Source of the DNA: Bradyrhizobium sp. 149
GTDB lineage: Bacteria > Pseudomonadota > Alphaproteobacteria > Rhizobiales > Xanthobacteraceae
DNA: 64,000 bases
NCBI RefSeq assembly: GCF_023073915.1
Contig: NZ_JADPKK010000015.1
Span: 62,001-126,000 of the forward strand
Direction: 5' to 3'
Every line of letters starts with the position of its first letter. The stretch's first letter is position 1. Shown here piece after piece: positions 36,968 to 45,657 of the stretch. The notes beneath the pieces are model-generated. The model saw nothing but the letters and a program-made list of their open reading frames with translations. It ran no database searches and was not told the origin of the DNA. A program made the position numbers and the translations under genes.

Positions 36968-38131
36968 TCAGAACAGGCTGAGCTGATCGCCATTCCGCTT
37001 CGGCTTGGCAAAATGATCCGTCGTCAGCTTGGAGCGCCGTTTGTTCAGCCCGAGCCTGTCGCAGGCGATCTCGAAGCGGCGGCCGATGGTCCAGGCCATC
37101 GGTCCGGTGCCCTTCATGCGCTCACCCCATTTCGCATCGTAGTCACGGCCGCCGCGCATGTCGCGGATCAGCGTGAAGACGTGGCGATAGCGATCCGGAT
37201 AGTTCGCCATCAGCCATTCGCGAAAGAGATCGCGCACCTCGAGCGGCAACCGCAGCAACACGTACGAGGCTTCCTTTACGCCGGCATGGGCGGCGGCATC
37301 CAGGATGCGCTCGATCTCGGAATCGTTCAGCGCGGGGATGACGGGCGCGACCATCACGGTGGTCGGAATGCCGGCCTCGGCGAGCTGCTTCAGCGCCTGC
37401 AGCCGCTTCGGCGGCGTGGACGCCCGCGGCTCCATGGTGCGCGCCAGTTTCGGATCGAGCGAGGTCACGGAGATCCCGACCTTGGCGAGGTTGCGCTTGG
37501 CCATGCGCGCGAGAATGTCGATGTCGCGGGTCACCAGCGCCGACTTGGTGACGATCCCGACCGGATGGCCGGCGCGCTCCAGCACCTCCAGAATGCCGCG
37601 CATGATTTTGCGCTCGCGCTCGATCGGCTGATAGGGATCGGTGTTGGTGCCGATCGCGATCATCCGCGGCTCGTAGCCGGGCGCAGCAAGTTCCTTCTCG
37701 AGCAGCGCTGGCGCCTCCGGCTTTACGAACAGCTTCGATTCGAAGTCGAGCCCCGGCGACAGGCCGAGATAGGCATGTGTCGGCCGCGCGAAGCAATAGA
37801 CGCAGCCGTGCTCGCAGCCGCGGTAGGGATTGATCGAGCGGTCGAAGCCGATGTCGGGAGAATCGTTGCGGGTGATCACCTTGCGCGAGGTGTCGACCCC
37901 GATGGTGGTCTTGAACGGCGGCAGCTCTTCAAGGCTCTGCCAGCCATCGTCGAAGGCAACGCGCGCCTCGGCCTCAAAGCGGCCGCTGGCGTTGGATTGC
38001 GCACCCCGCCCTCGCCTGCGCTGCTTGTCGATGGCGACCGCAAGCTCAGGGAAAGCAGAAGGCGCACCCGCCGGCTCGGAGGGCGCCGTGACCGGCGGGT
38101 GCTTGAGAGCATGAGAGGATGCTGGACTCAT
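36968..38131 (-). CDS. PA0069-family radical SAM protein
   Basis: 387 aa from ATG at 38131. The radical SAM cluster motif C-x3-C-x2-C is in YRGCEHGCVYCFARPTH near residue 110, followed by KLFVKPEAPALLEKELA and GTNTDPYQPIERERKIMR. These features place it with Rv2578c/PA0069 proteins, related to spore photoproduct lyase but of unproven reaction. ALLRLPLEVRDLF-like and DMRGGRDYDAKWG segments follow. It sits 23 bases before the VOC gene, probably in the same transcript. The substrate is unknown, possibly nucleic-acid repair (weak inference). Confidence 0.9.
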   Translation of the reverse strand: MSPASSHALKHPPVTAPSEPAGAPSAFPELAVAIDKQRRRGRGAQSNASGRFEAEARVAFDDGWQSLEELPPFKTTIGVDTSRKVITRNDSPDIGFDRSINPYRGCEHGCVYCFARPTHAYLGLSPGLDFESKLFVKPEAPALLEKELAAPGYEPRMIAIGTNTDPYQPIERERKIMRGILEVLERAGHPVGIVTKSALVTRDIDILARMAKRNLAKVGISVTSLDPKLARTMEPRASTPPKRLQALKQLAEAGIPTTVMVAPVIPALNDSEIERILDAAAHAGVKEASYVLLRLPLEVRDLFREWLMANYPDRYRHVFTLIRDMRGGRDYDAKWGERMKGTGPMAWTIGRRFEIACDRLGLNKRRSKLTTDHFAKPKRNGDQLSLF

Positions 38132-38232
38132 GAAGCCAAGATAGCACGTCAAAGGAACAAATCAAGAACACAAACAAAAACGTGAAAACAACCCCATGCA
38201 CAGTAGAGCTGCCCAAACTTCGGGCGGGCATT

Positions 38233-38246
38233 TTGAGTTCACGCAA
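38233..38246. promoter_or_regulatory. FNR/FixK-type box before the phosphoketolase gene
   Basis: TTGAGTTCACGCAA fits TTG(A/C)-N6-(T/G)CAA, the rhizobial FixK2 consensus. A -10-like TTTGAT lies at 38268-38273, so a start near 38280 would place the box centre at about -41, the class II activator position. It implies induction of xfp-ackA at low oxygen (inference). Confidence 0.6.
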
Positions 38247-38338
38247 CACCTGCGTCACCGCATCCCGTTTGATCCGGGAGGGATCGATCGTCGCGGAACA
38301 TGGTTGGTGACGATCGCTGGGTGAAGGTCGGCAAGAAC

Positions 38339-40753
38339 ATGACAAATCAACAACAATTGGCCGTCGCGAGCAGCGACCTCGATCTGCTTGATCGCTACTG
38401 GCGCGCTGCGAACTATCTCTCCGTCGGGCAAATCTACCTGCTCGACAACCCGCTGCTCTGCGAGCCGTTACGGCCCGAGCACATCAAGCCGCGTTTGCTC
38501 GGCCATTGGGGCACGACGCCCGGTTTGAACTTCATTTATGCCCATCTCAACCGCGTCATCCGCGCGCTGGACCTGAGCGTGATCTATGTCTGCGGTCCCG
38601 GCCACGGCGGCCCCGGCATGGTCGCCAACACCTATCTCGAAGGCAGCTACAGCGAGATCTATCCCGATATCGCACGCGATACCGACGGATTGCGCAAGCT
38701 GTTCCGGCAGTTCTCCTTCCCCGGCGGCATCCCGAGTCACGCGGCGCCGGAAACGCCGGGCTCGATCCATGAAGGCGGCGAGCTCGGTTACGCGCTGGTG
38801 CATGCCTACGGCGCGGCATTCGACAATCCCGACCTGATCGTCGCCTGTGTCGTCGGCGACGGCGAGGCCGAGACCGGCCCGCTCGCGGCGTCCTGGCACT
38901 CCAACAAGTTCCTCAATCCTGCGCATGACGGTGCGGTGCTGCCGATCCTGCATCTCAACGGCTACAAGATTGCCAATCCGACCGTGCTCGGGCGGATGCG
39001 CGACGAAGAGATCCGCGCTCTCTTCCGCGGGCTCGGCCACGAGCCGCTGTTCGTCGAGGGCGACGATCCCAAATTGATGCACCGGGCCATGGCGGACGCG
39101 CTCGACGTCGCGCTCGCCGGCATCCGGTCGATCCAACGGCACGCCCGCGACGGCCGCAACAGCGTCGAACGCCCGCGTTGGCCGATGATCGTGCTGCGCA
39201 GCCCGAAGGGCTGGACCGGCCCCAAGGAAGTCGACGGCAAGAAAGTCGAAGGCTTTTGGCGTGCGCATCAGGTGCCCGTCGCGAACTGCCGCGAGAATCC
39301 GGCGCATCTGAAGATTCTCGAAGACTGGATGCGCAGCTACGAGCCGGAAAAGCTGTTCGACGCGAACGGCGCGCTGATTACCGAGCTCCAGGCGCTCGCG
39401 CCCGAAGGCAATCGCCGCATGGGAGCCAACCCGCACGCCAATGGCGGCCTCCTGAAGAAGGAACTGAAGCTGCCGGATTTCCGCAGCTTCGCCGTCGAGG
39501 TAGCTCAGCCCGGCGGCGGCGTGGCGGAGGCAACCCGCGAGCTCGGCAAATTCCTGCGCGACGTCATCCGCCTCAACGCCGAGGCGCGCAACTTCCGCAT
39601 CATGGGTCCGGACGAGACCGCATCAAACAGGCTCGATGCGGTGTTCGAGGCCACCGAACGTGTCTGGATGGAGCCGACAAAACCGTACGACGTGCATCTC
39701 GCCCAGGACGGACGCGTGATGGAAGTCCTGAGCGAACATCTCTGCCAGGGCTGGCTGGAGGGCTATCTGCTCACGGGCCGACACGGCTTCTTCTCTTGTT
39801 ACGAGGCGTTCATCCACATCGTGGATTCCATGTTCAACCAGCACGCCAAATGGCTGAAGGTGACGCGGCATCTGTCGTGGCGGCGCCCGATCGCCTCGCT
39901 CAACTATCTGCTCACCTCGCATGTCTGGCGTCAGGACCACAACGGCTTCAGCCATCAGGATCCCGGTTTCGTCGATCTCGTCGCCAACAAGAAGGCCGAT
40001 ATCGTCCGCATCTACTTCCCGCCGGATGCCAACACGCTGCTGTGGATCGCCGATCACTGCCTGCGCACCTATGACCGCATCAACGTCATCGTCGCCGGCA
40101 AGCAGCCGGCGCCGCAATGGCTGTCGATGCAGGAGGCGGCCACGCATTGCGACGCCGGCATCGGCATCTGGAGCTGGGCCGGCACGGAAGACGCGAATAG
40201 CGAGCCCGATGTCGTGATGGCCTGCGCCGGCGACGTGCCGACATTGGAGACGCTTGCGGCCGTCGACCTGCTGCGCAAGGCCCTGCCCGAGCTGAAGATC
40301 CGCGTCGTCAACGTCGTCGACCTCATGACGTTGCAACCTAGCGAGCAGCACCCGCACGGCTTGTCCGATCGCGACTTCGACAGCCTGTTCACGCGCGACA
40401 AGCCTGTCGTCTTCGCCTATCACGGCTATCCCTACCTGATCCACCGGCTGACCTATAACCGCACCAACCACGCCGGGATGCATGTGCGTGGCTTTGCCGA
40501 GGAAGGCACCACCACGACACCGTTCGACATGGTCGTGCTCAACGGGCTCGACCGCTATCACCTCGCGATCGAGGCGATCGAGCGCGTGCCGGGTCTCGCG
40601 ACCAAGGCGGCGCAGGTGAAGCAGCAATTCCGAGACAAGCTGATCGAGCATTCGCGCTACGTGCGCGAATACGGTGAGGACATGCCGGAAATCCAGCAAT
40701 GGGTCTGGCAGAACAGCGCTGGCGGCAACACGCCGGCCGAAGCTGGCGATTGA
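38339..40753 (+). CDS. xfp: phosphoketolase (xylulose 5-phosphate / fructose 6-phosphate)
   Basis: Thiamine-diphosphate enzyme that splits xylulose 5-P (and often fructose 6-P) with phosphate into acetyl phosphate and glyceraldehyde 3-P (or erythrose 4-P). 804 aa from ATG at 38339. Visible family segments: [96 protein letters not shown], and [20 protein letters not shown] with [11 protein letters not shown]. Acetate kinase follows 8 bases later, so acetyl phosphate can be turned into acetate and ATP. A FixK-type box lies upstream. Confidence 0.97.
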   Translation: MTNQQQLAVASSDLDLLDRYWRAANYLSVGQIYLLDNPLLCEPLRPEHIKPRLLGHWGTTPGLNFIYAHLNRVIRALDLSVIYVCGPGHGGPGMVANTYLEGSYSEIYPDIARDTDGLRKLFRQFSFPGGIPSHAAPETPGSIHEGGELGYALVHAYGAAFDNPDLIVACVVGDGEAETGPLAASWHSNKFLNPAHDGAVLPILHLNGYKIANPTVLGRMRDEEIRALFRGLGHEPLFVEGDDPKLMHRAMADALDVALAGIRSIQRHARDGRNSVERPRWPMIVLRSPKGWTGPKEVDGKKVEGFWRAHQVPVANCRENPAHLKILEDWMRSYEPEKLFDANGALITELQALAPEGNRRMGANPHANGGLLKKELKLPDFRSFAVEVAQPGGGVAEATRELGKFLRDVIRLNAEARNFRIMGPDETASNRLDAVFEATERVWMEPTKPYDVHLAQDGRVMEVLSEHLCQGWLEGYLLTGRHGFFSCYEAFIHIVDSMFNQHAKWLKVTRHLSWRRPIASLNYLLTSHVWRQDHNGFSHQDPGFVDLVANKKADIVRIYFPPDANTLLWIADHCLRTYDRINVIVAGKQPAPQWLSMQEAATHCDAGIGIWSWAGTEDANSEPDVVMACAGDVPTLETLAAVDLLRKALPELKIRVVNVVDLMTLQPSEQHPHGLSDRDFDSLFTRDKPVVFAYHGYPYLIHRLTYNRTNHAGMHVRGFAEEGTTTTPFDMVVLNGLDRYHLAIEAIERVPGLATKAAQVKQQFRDKLIEHSRYVREYGEDMPEIQQWVWQNSAGGNTPAEAGD

Positions 40754-40761
40754 CGGCGGCC

Positions 40762-41943
40762 ATGTCGAACTCGGTTCTCGTTTTCAACTCGGGATCGTCG
40801 AGCATCAAGTTCGGCCTGTTCGACATCTCGGCGGCCGAGCCCACCCTGCTTTGCAAGGGTCTGCTCGACGAGCACGAGACGAAGCCGCGGCTCGTCGTGA
40901 AGAGCCCTGCGGACGAAGACCTGTTCGAGAAACGGAGGGAAGCGTCGGATGCGGACAGCGATCATCTGTTCGCCGACGTGCTCGGCCTCGTCGAGGATCG
41001 CTTCGGCGACCATCGCTTGCGCGCTGTCGCCCACCGCGTCGTCCATGGCGGTCCGGACTATTCCGGTCCGGTCGCGTTGACGGATGATGTCTACGCGAAG
41101 CTGGAGGCGCTGACGCCGCTGGCGCCGCTGCACCAGCCGCGGTGCCTGGCGCCGATCCGCACCATCAGGGCGTTAAGGCCCGACCTGACACAGATCGCCT
41201 GTTTCGACACCGCCTTTCACCATGGCCTCGCGCCGCCCGCCAGCCGTTTCGCTATTCCGAGACGCTATGAAGGGCGCAGCGTCCGGCGGTACGGATTTCA
41301 CGGCCTCTCGTTCGAATATGTCGCGGGACGGCTCGCTGGAATCGCGCCGCAGCTCGTCGCAAAGCGCACGGTGATCGCGCATCTCGGCAACGGCGCGAGC
41401 CTTTGCGGCTTGCGCGATGGCCGCAGCATCGACACCACGATGGGCCTGACACCGCTCGACGGGCTGATGATGGGCACGCGCTGCGGCACGATCGACCCCG
41501 GCGTCCTGCTCTATCTGCAACAGCACGAGAAGATGTCGGTCGAAGATGTCCAGCACCTGCTCTATCACGAGTCGGGCCTGCTCGGCGTCTCCGGCATCTC
41601 CTCGGACATGCGCGTGCTGCTTGCGAGCAGCGAGGCTGCGGCGGGGGAGGCGATCGAGCTCTTCACCTTCCGCGCCGCGCAGCAAGTGGCGGCGATGGCG
41701 ACAACGCTTGCGGGGCTGGACTGCCTGGTCTTCACCGGCGGCATCGGCGAGCATGCCAGGGAAATCCGCAGCGCGATCGGTGAGCGTCTCGGCTGGCTCG
41801 GCGTGCGCATCGATGCTGCGGCCAATGACGCGGCGCGCGGGCGTATCAGCAGCGGCGATAGCACAGTCGATATTTTCGTCATTCCGACGAATGAGGAACT
41901 GATGATCGCACGGCATTGTGCGGCGGTGCTACGAACGATTTGA
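40762..41943 (+). CDS. ackA: acetate kinase
   Basis: Transfers the phosphate of acetyl phosphate to ADP, giving ATP and acetate. 393 aa from ATG at 40762 (an earlier reading from 40699 overlaps xfp and lacks the family start). Signature N-terminus SVLVFNSGSSSIKFGLFD; then AVAHRVVHGG, CFDTAFH, RRYGFHGLSFEYV, IAHLGNGASL, GLTPLDGLMMGTRCGTIDPG and VFTGGIGEHAREIRSAI. It forms a two-gene operon with phosphoketolase; no phosphotransacetylase gene is adjacent. A RIME-like element at 41963 follows. Confidence 0.97.
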   Translation: MSNSVLVFNSGSSSIKFGLFDISAAEPTLLCKGLLDEHETKPRLVVKSPADEDLFEKRREASDADSDHLFADVLGLVEDRFGDHRLRAVAHRVVHGGPDYSGPVALTDDVYAKLEALTPLAPLHQPRCLAPIRTIRALRPDLTQIACFDTAFHHGLAPPASRFAIPRRYEGRSVRRYGFHGLSFEYVAGRLAGIAPQLVAKRTVIAHLGNGASLCGLRDGRSIDTTMGLTPLDGLMMGTRCGTIDPGVLLYLQQHEKMSVEDVQHLLYHESGLLGVSGISSDMRVLLASSEAAAGEAIELFTFRAAQQVAAMATTLAGLDCLVFTGGIGEHAREIRSAIGERLGWLGVRIDAAANDAARGRISSGDSTVDIFVIPTNEELMIARHCAAVLRTI

Positions 41944-41962
41944 GCATGATGGCAACTCTTAC

Positions 41963-42141
41963 TTCCCTTCCCCCCTTGCCTTGCGGGAGAAGGTGGCGCG
42001 AAGCGCCGGATGAGGGGTTTTCTCCGCACTCGCATATGCAACTGAGTATGCGGAGATGACCCCTCACCCGAGCGAGTTCGTGTCTCGTTGCGGTGCTGCC
42101 CTCTCCCACAAGGGGCGAGGGCACAGTAACGCGCATCTCGC
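41963..42141. repeat. RIME-like mosaic repeat, copy A
   Basis: About 178 bases, in the opposite orientation to copies B and C. Shared blocks, read on the minus strand: GCGAGATGCGC, CCCTCGCCCCTTGTGGGAGA, GGGTGAGGGG, then CCCCTCATCCGGCGCTTCGC and GCCACCTTCTCCCGCAAGG. A central hairpin (GCATAC...GTATGC-like, 42033-42053) is copy-specific. It sits in the tail-to-tail gap between ackA and the RMD1-family gene. Confidence 0.88.
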
Positions 42142-42149
42142 TCGCAGAG

Positions 42150-42989
42150 CTAATGCGTCCCCGACCATATCTGGAAACAGCCGATCGCGACCTCGATCAC
42201 GATCAGCACCACCACCGCGATTTCGAGGCGGAGCGAGCGCTGGGTGTCGATGATGTCGGTGAGAGCGTTGGCGGTCTCGGACACGGCGGTGAGCTTGCGC
42301 TCGAGCGTGTCGAGGCGCTCCTTCAGTTCGTACTCGTCTTCCAGGCGGGCATAGAGCCGGTCGAGCTCGGGTTTCTCCCAGAGCACGTCCGGCTTCTCGG
42401 CCACCGCAACACGGCCGGCGACGCGCTGCTGCACGAGAAGCGCATTGCCGATCAATTGCAAGATGCCCTTGCGCCGGGGCGGCGTGCGGCCCTGCTCGGC
42501 GAGCCTGCGCGCAAACGGTTCGATCACGTCGAAGACCGCGGCGACGCGGCGCTCGTCACGCGCGAGCGAGGTGCTCTTGGCCAGTGCGTCCGCGATCAGC
42601 AGCAACCGCTCGTCGGAAAATTTGGCGAGACAGATCGGGCCGCCCGGCAGGATCGCCTCGGCGCTTTCATCCTTGCAGAGTTGCGCCTGCGCGATTTCCT
42701 CCTCATAGGGGCTGAATTCGCCGATCACGCGGGGCTTCAGGCTGTCGATCAGCACCTTCTCCTCCGAAGGGAGGAGGCCGATCAGCACCACGACGCCGTA
42801 GCGGAAGATTACCGCAAGGCCGGCATGGACGCGGAAGGCGGCCGGCGTCGAGGAGACGGTCGCACCCATCTCGAGGCCGGACGGATTGATGCGCTCACCC
42901 AGCATCACGGAACGGATCCGCAAGGTCGGCGCGCCGTCCGGCCTGGGAGATGTTGCCGGCGAGCTAACAGCAAGTTGATCGGCGTTCAT
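42150..42989 (-). CDS. RMD1/YagE-family (DUF155) protein
   Basis: 279 aa. A globular domain with FRYGVVVLIG and SPYEEEIAQ typical of the Rmd1/Sif2/DUF155 family, a middle helical part (FSDERLLLIADALAKSTSL, then FDVIEPFARRLAEQGR), and a C-terminal transmembrane helix (EIAVVVLIVIEVAIGCFQIW) that anchors it with most of the chain in the cytoplasm. Yeast and mitochondrial relatives act in mitochondrial translation and nuclear division; the bacterial role is unknown. Convergent with ackA, divergent from the glycosyltransferase gene. Confidence 0.88.
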   Translation of the reverse strand: MNADQLAVSSPATSPRPDGAPTLRIRSVMLGERINPSGLEMGATVSSTPAAFRVHAGLAVIFRYGVVVLIGLLPSEEKVLIDSLKPRVIGEFSPYEEEIAQAQLCKDESAEAILPGGPICLAKFSDERLLLIADALAKSTSLARDERRVAAVFDVIEPFARRLAEQGRTPPRRKGILQLIGNALLVQQRVAGRVAVAEKPDVLWEKPELDRLYARLEDEYELKERLDTLERKLTAVSETANALTDIIDTQRSLRLEIAVVVLIVIEVAIGCFQIWSGTH

Positions 42990-43232
42990 GCGAAGCCCTC
43001 GTCAGCAGCTTGATTGCAAATCTTTCCCGCTCCCGCGCTCGTCCGCTGTCGCATCCTGTTCTGCCAACCTCCGCATTAATACGGTCAGGACTGGTCGGCG
43101 CCGACACATTTGGCAATATCTTCACCCCGCACGGGAATATTTGGATGCGACGGCCGCAGCGGTTTACCATCGTATACCGAGACGCGGCCGAAAAGTTGCA
43201 CTCGGCAGCGCCGCATGTTTATGACAACATTA

Positions 43233-43238
43233 TATAAT
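43233..43238 (+). promoter_or_regulatory. possible -10 element for the glycosyltransferase gene
   Basis: TATAAT within a perfect 12-base palindrome CATTATATAATG (43228-43239), in a gap of otherwise GC-rich sequence, 43 bases before the chosen start. No good -35 at 17 bases was found, so this is tentative. Confidence 0.35.
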
Positions 43239-43280
43239 GAGCTACGCTTCTCCCGAAGTGCAGACAGTAAAGCCTCAATC

Positions 43281-43856
43281 ATGCTGAGCGTCATCATCCC
43301 GACCGAAGGCGTCGAGCAGACCGCGGTTGCGACTCTGGCCGCGCTGGTACCCGGCGCCGCTGCAGGCATCATCCGGGAAGTGCTCCTGGTCGACGGCACC
43401 CGCAATGGCGTCATCGAGCGCGTTGCCGACGTCGCGGGCTGCCGTTTTATCGGCTTCGAGGGATCCTCGCAGGGCGCCGCGCTCGCCGCCGGCGCACTCC
43501 AGGCCCGTTCACCCTGGCTGATGTTCCTGCCCGCAGGCGCCGTGCTGGAAACCGGCTGGATCGAGGAGACCACCCAGTTCATCCAGGCCGTCTCGACCAG
43601 CGGCCGGCATCGTGCGGCTGTCTTCCGCTATGCGCGCTCGCCCTACGCCGATGCCGGATTGCGCGACATCCTCCTGGCCGTGATGCGCAAGCTAGTCGGC
43701 CCCTTCGGCGATCAGGGGCTTTTGATCGCGCGTGATCACTACGACCGGATCGGCGGCTACCCGCCCCAGGCGCGCCGCTCCGAGGCGCGGCTGCTCCGGC
43801 GGCTCGGCCGCTCGTCCCGCATCATGCTGCGCAGCCGGATCGTCATGGTCGGCTGA
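43281..43856 (+). CDS. small family-2 glycosyltransferase-like protein
   Basis: 191 aa from ATG at 43281 (MLSVIIPTEGVEQTAVATL). A GT-A-like N-terminal half with VIIPT, LLVDGTRNGVIERVADVAGC and a PWLMFLPAGAVLE segment where GT2 enzymes have DxD. Here that motif is not a clear DxD (LPAGAV), so catalysis is doubtful. The tail has GDQGLLIARDHYDRIGGYPP, common in TIGR04283-like GT2 proteins. Upstream in-frame starts at 43110 and 43215 exist but give a poor N-terminus. Not linked to other polysaccharide genes here. Confidence 0.75.
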   Translation: MLSVIIPTEGVEQTAVATLAALVPGAAAGIIREVLLVDGTRNGVIERVADVAGCRFIGFEGSSQGAALAAGALQARSPWLMFLPAGAVLETGWIEETTQFIQAVSTSGRHRAAVFRYARSPYADAGLRDILLAVMRKLVGPFGDQGLLIARDHYDRIGGYPPQARRSEARLLRRLGRSSRIMLRSRIVMVG

Positions 43857-43865
43857 CGCCCACCT

Positions 43866-43909
43866 GATACTTGCCAAAGTTAAATAATTGTTTGACAATG
43901 GCAAGTATC
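43866..43909. promoter_or_regulatory. 44-base operator palindrome at the marR-GNAT promoter
   Basis: Perfect outer arms GATACTTGCCA (43866-43876) and TGGCAAGTATC (43899-43909). On the same centre lies an inner 18-base dyad GTTAAATAATTGTTTGAC (43879-43896) with two mismatched pairs. In all, 18 of 22 symmetric positions pair. It ends 10 bases before the ATG, so binding there would block expression; autoregulation by the encoded MarR domain is the simplest reading. Confidence 0.78.
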
Positions 43910-43919
43910 GAGGTGACCC

Positions 43920-44849
43920 ATGTCATTCAACGGTACCGACGACCCCATCGCAGCGGTCCGCGCCTTCAACCGCTTCTACACTCGCAAGCTTGGCGTGCTC
44001 GACCAGCACCTTGGAAAGAGCCCGTTCTCGCTCAGCGAGGCCCGCGTGCTCTACGAACTCGCGCAACGAGACGACCTTGCCGCAAAGGAGATCGGCAACG
44101 AGCTCGGCCTCGACCCCGGCTATCTCAGTCGCATCGTGCAAAGCTTCGACGAAAAGGGGCTGATCACCCGCAGGCCCTTGCCCGCGGATCGCAGGCAATA
44201 CCAGCTCAGCCTCACCGCCAAGGGCCGCCAGGCCTTTGCCAAGCTGAACTTGGGCTCGCAAAACGAGGTCGCCGCAATGCTGGCTCAGATTTCGGCCAGC
44301 GATGCAACACGGCTCACGCAGGCTATGGCGACCATCGAGGCTGTGCTGGAGCAACGTCGAAGCCAGCCAGCTGCTTTCATGCTGCGCAGCCATCGCGTCG
44401 GCGACATGGGTTGGGTCATCTCCCGGCAGGCTGCCGCTTATGCGGCCGACTACAACTGGGATATCAGCTACGAGGCCCTGGTCGCCGAGATCTGCGCACA
44501 GTTCATCAAGGACTATGACGCCGCGCGCGAGCACTGCTGGATTGCGGAAGTGGGTGGCGAGCCGGTCGGCTCGATCTTTCTGGTCAAGGCCACCGACGAG
44601 ATTGCCAAGCTGCGCCTGCTGCAGGTGGAGAAGAAAGCGCGGGGCCTCGGTATCGGCCGCGCGCTGGTCGAGCAATGCATCCAGGGCGCACGCGAGAGGG
44701 GCTACAGCAAGATGACGCTGTGGACGCAAAGCATCCTGGTCGCCGCGCGCGGCATCTATCAAAGTGCAGGCTTCAAGCTGGTGAAGGAAGAGAAGCACCA
44801 CAGCTTCGGTGCCGATCTGATCGGCGAGACCTGGGAGCGGGATCTGTAG
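43920..44849 (+). CDS. MarR-type regulator fused to a GNAT acetyltransferase
   Basis: 309 aa with two domains. Residues ~5-145 form a MarR winged helix: FSLSEARVLYELAQRDDLAA, then IGNELGLDPGYLSRIVQSFD (recognition helix) and ITRRPLPADRRQYQLSLTAKG (wing). Residues ~155-309 form a GNAT N-acetyltransferase: EVGGEPVGSIFLVKATDEIA and, for acetyl-CoA binding, LQVEKKARGLGIGRALVEQC. The chain ends SFGADLIGETWERDL. Such fusions exist in many proteobacteria and are thought to couple metabolite acetylation with gene control. It stands alone, with a strong palindrome just upstream and a RIME-like element after it. Confidence 0.92.
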   Translation: MSFNGTDDPIAAVRAFNRFYTRKLGVLDQHLGKSPFSLSEARVLYELAQRDDLAAKEIGNELGLDPGYLSRIVQSFDEKGLITRRPLPADRRQYQLSLTAKGRQAFAKLNLGSQNEVAAMLAQISASDATRLTQAMATIEAVLEQRRSQPAAFMLRSHRVGDMGWVISRQAAAYAADYNWDISYEALVAEICAQFIKDYDAAREHCWIAEVGGEPVGSIFLVKATDEIAKLRLLQVEKKARGLGIGRALVEQCIQGARERGYSKMTLWTQSILVAARGIYQSAGFKLVKEEKHHSFGADLIGETWERDL

Positions 44850-44863
44850 CGCTCTCGCAACCA

Positions 44864-45038
44864 GCGAGATGCGCATGAATGCGCCCTCGCCCCTTGTGGG
44901 AGAGGGAGCGCCGCAGGTGGACACAAGCTCACTTGGGTGAGGGGTTTGTTCCCGCGAACGACTCTCTCGCAGTGCGCGCGGAGAGAACCCCTCATCCGGC
45001 GCTTCGCGCCACCTTCCCCCACAAGGGGGGAAGGGAAG
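44864..45038. repeat. RIME-like mosaic repeat, copy B
   Basis: Blocks in order: GCGAGATGCGC, CCCTCGCCCCTTGTGGGAGA, CACTTGGGTGAGGGG, a copy-specific middle, CCCCTCATCCGGCGCTTCGC, CCACCTTCCCCCACAAGG and GGGAAGGGAAG. The end blocks can pair with the start (CCTTGTGGG / CCCACAAGG). It occupies the tail-to-tail gap between the marR-GNAT gene and moaB. Confidence 0.9.
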
Positions 45039-45047
45039 AAAGCGCGC

Positions 45048-45611
45048 TTACACCGTCGCGCCTTGCGCCTTCGGCCGGCGTAGATGCTCGTCCAGGCGCG
45101 GCATGATCTCGACGAAATTGCAGGGACGCGTGCGGTAGTCGAGCTGGGCTTTGAGAATGCCGTCCCAGCCGTCGCGGCAGGCGCCGGGCGAACCTGGGAG
45201 GCAGAAGATGTAGGTCGCGCCAGTCACGCCCGCGGTGGCGCGGCTCTGGATCGTCGACGTGCCGATCTTGGCGTGGCTCAGCATGTGGAATGCGATCGAG
45301 AAACCGTCCATGCGCTTCTCGAACAGGGGCTCGATCGCCTCCGGCGTGACGTCGCGCCCGGTGAAGCCGGTGCCGCCGGTGGTGATGACGACGTCGACGC
45401 CCGCGTCCGCAATCCAGCGGCGGATGACGGCGCGGATCGCCTCGACGTCGTCGGTGACGATCTCGCGCGCGGCGAGATGATGGCCGGCCGCGATAAGGCG
45501 GTCGGCGAGCGCTTGGCCGGACTTGTCGTCAGCCAGCGCGCGCGTGTCGGAAACGGTGAGCACCGCGATGTTGAGCGGGACGAACTGTTTCGTTTCGTCG
45601 ATGGAGGCCAC
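45048..45611 (-). CDS. moaB: molybdenum cofactor biosynthesis protein B
   Basis: 187 aa, MogA/MoaB fold, which adenylylates molybdopterin before molybdenum insertion or serves a related role. Motifs: NIAVLTVSDTRALADDKSG, VITTGGTGFTGRDVTPEAI, EPLFEKRMDGF and FCLPGSPGACRDGWDGIL. It is single, with no other moa/moe genes in the window. A RIME-like element separates it from the convergent marR-GNAT gene. The C-terminal ~20 residues (RLDEHLRRPKAQGATV) are variable in the family. Confidence 0.95.
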   Translation of the reverse strand: MASIDETKQFVPLNIAVLTVSDTRALADDKSGQALADRLIAAGHHLAAREIVTDDVEAIRAVIRRWIADAGVDVVITTGGTGFTGRDVTPEAIEPLFEKRMDGFSIAFHMLSHAKIGTSTIQSRATAGVTGATYIFCLPGSPGACRDGWDGILKAQLDYRTRPCNFVEIMPRLDEHLRRPKAQGATV

Positions 45612-45657
45612 GACTTCACTCCTGCTTCACCAACCACCGCCTCGGAAGGACGGATAG

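Noticed and set aside
43281..43856. Glycosyltransferase gene as part of a polysaccharide or mobile island
   Set aside because: It is a single small gene with core genes on either side, no transposase and similar base composition.
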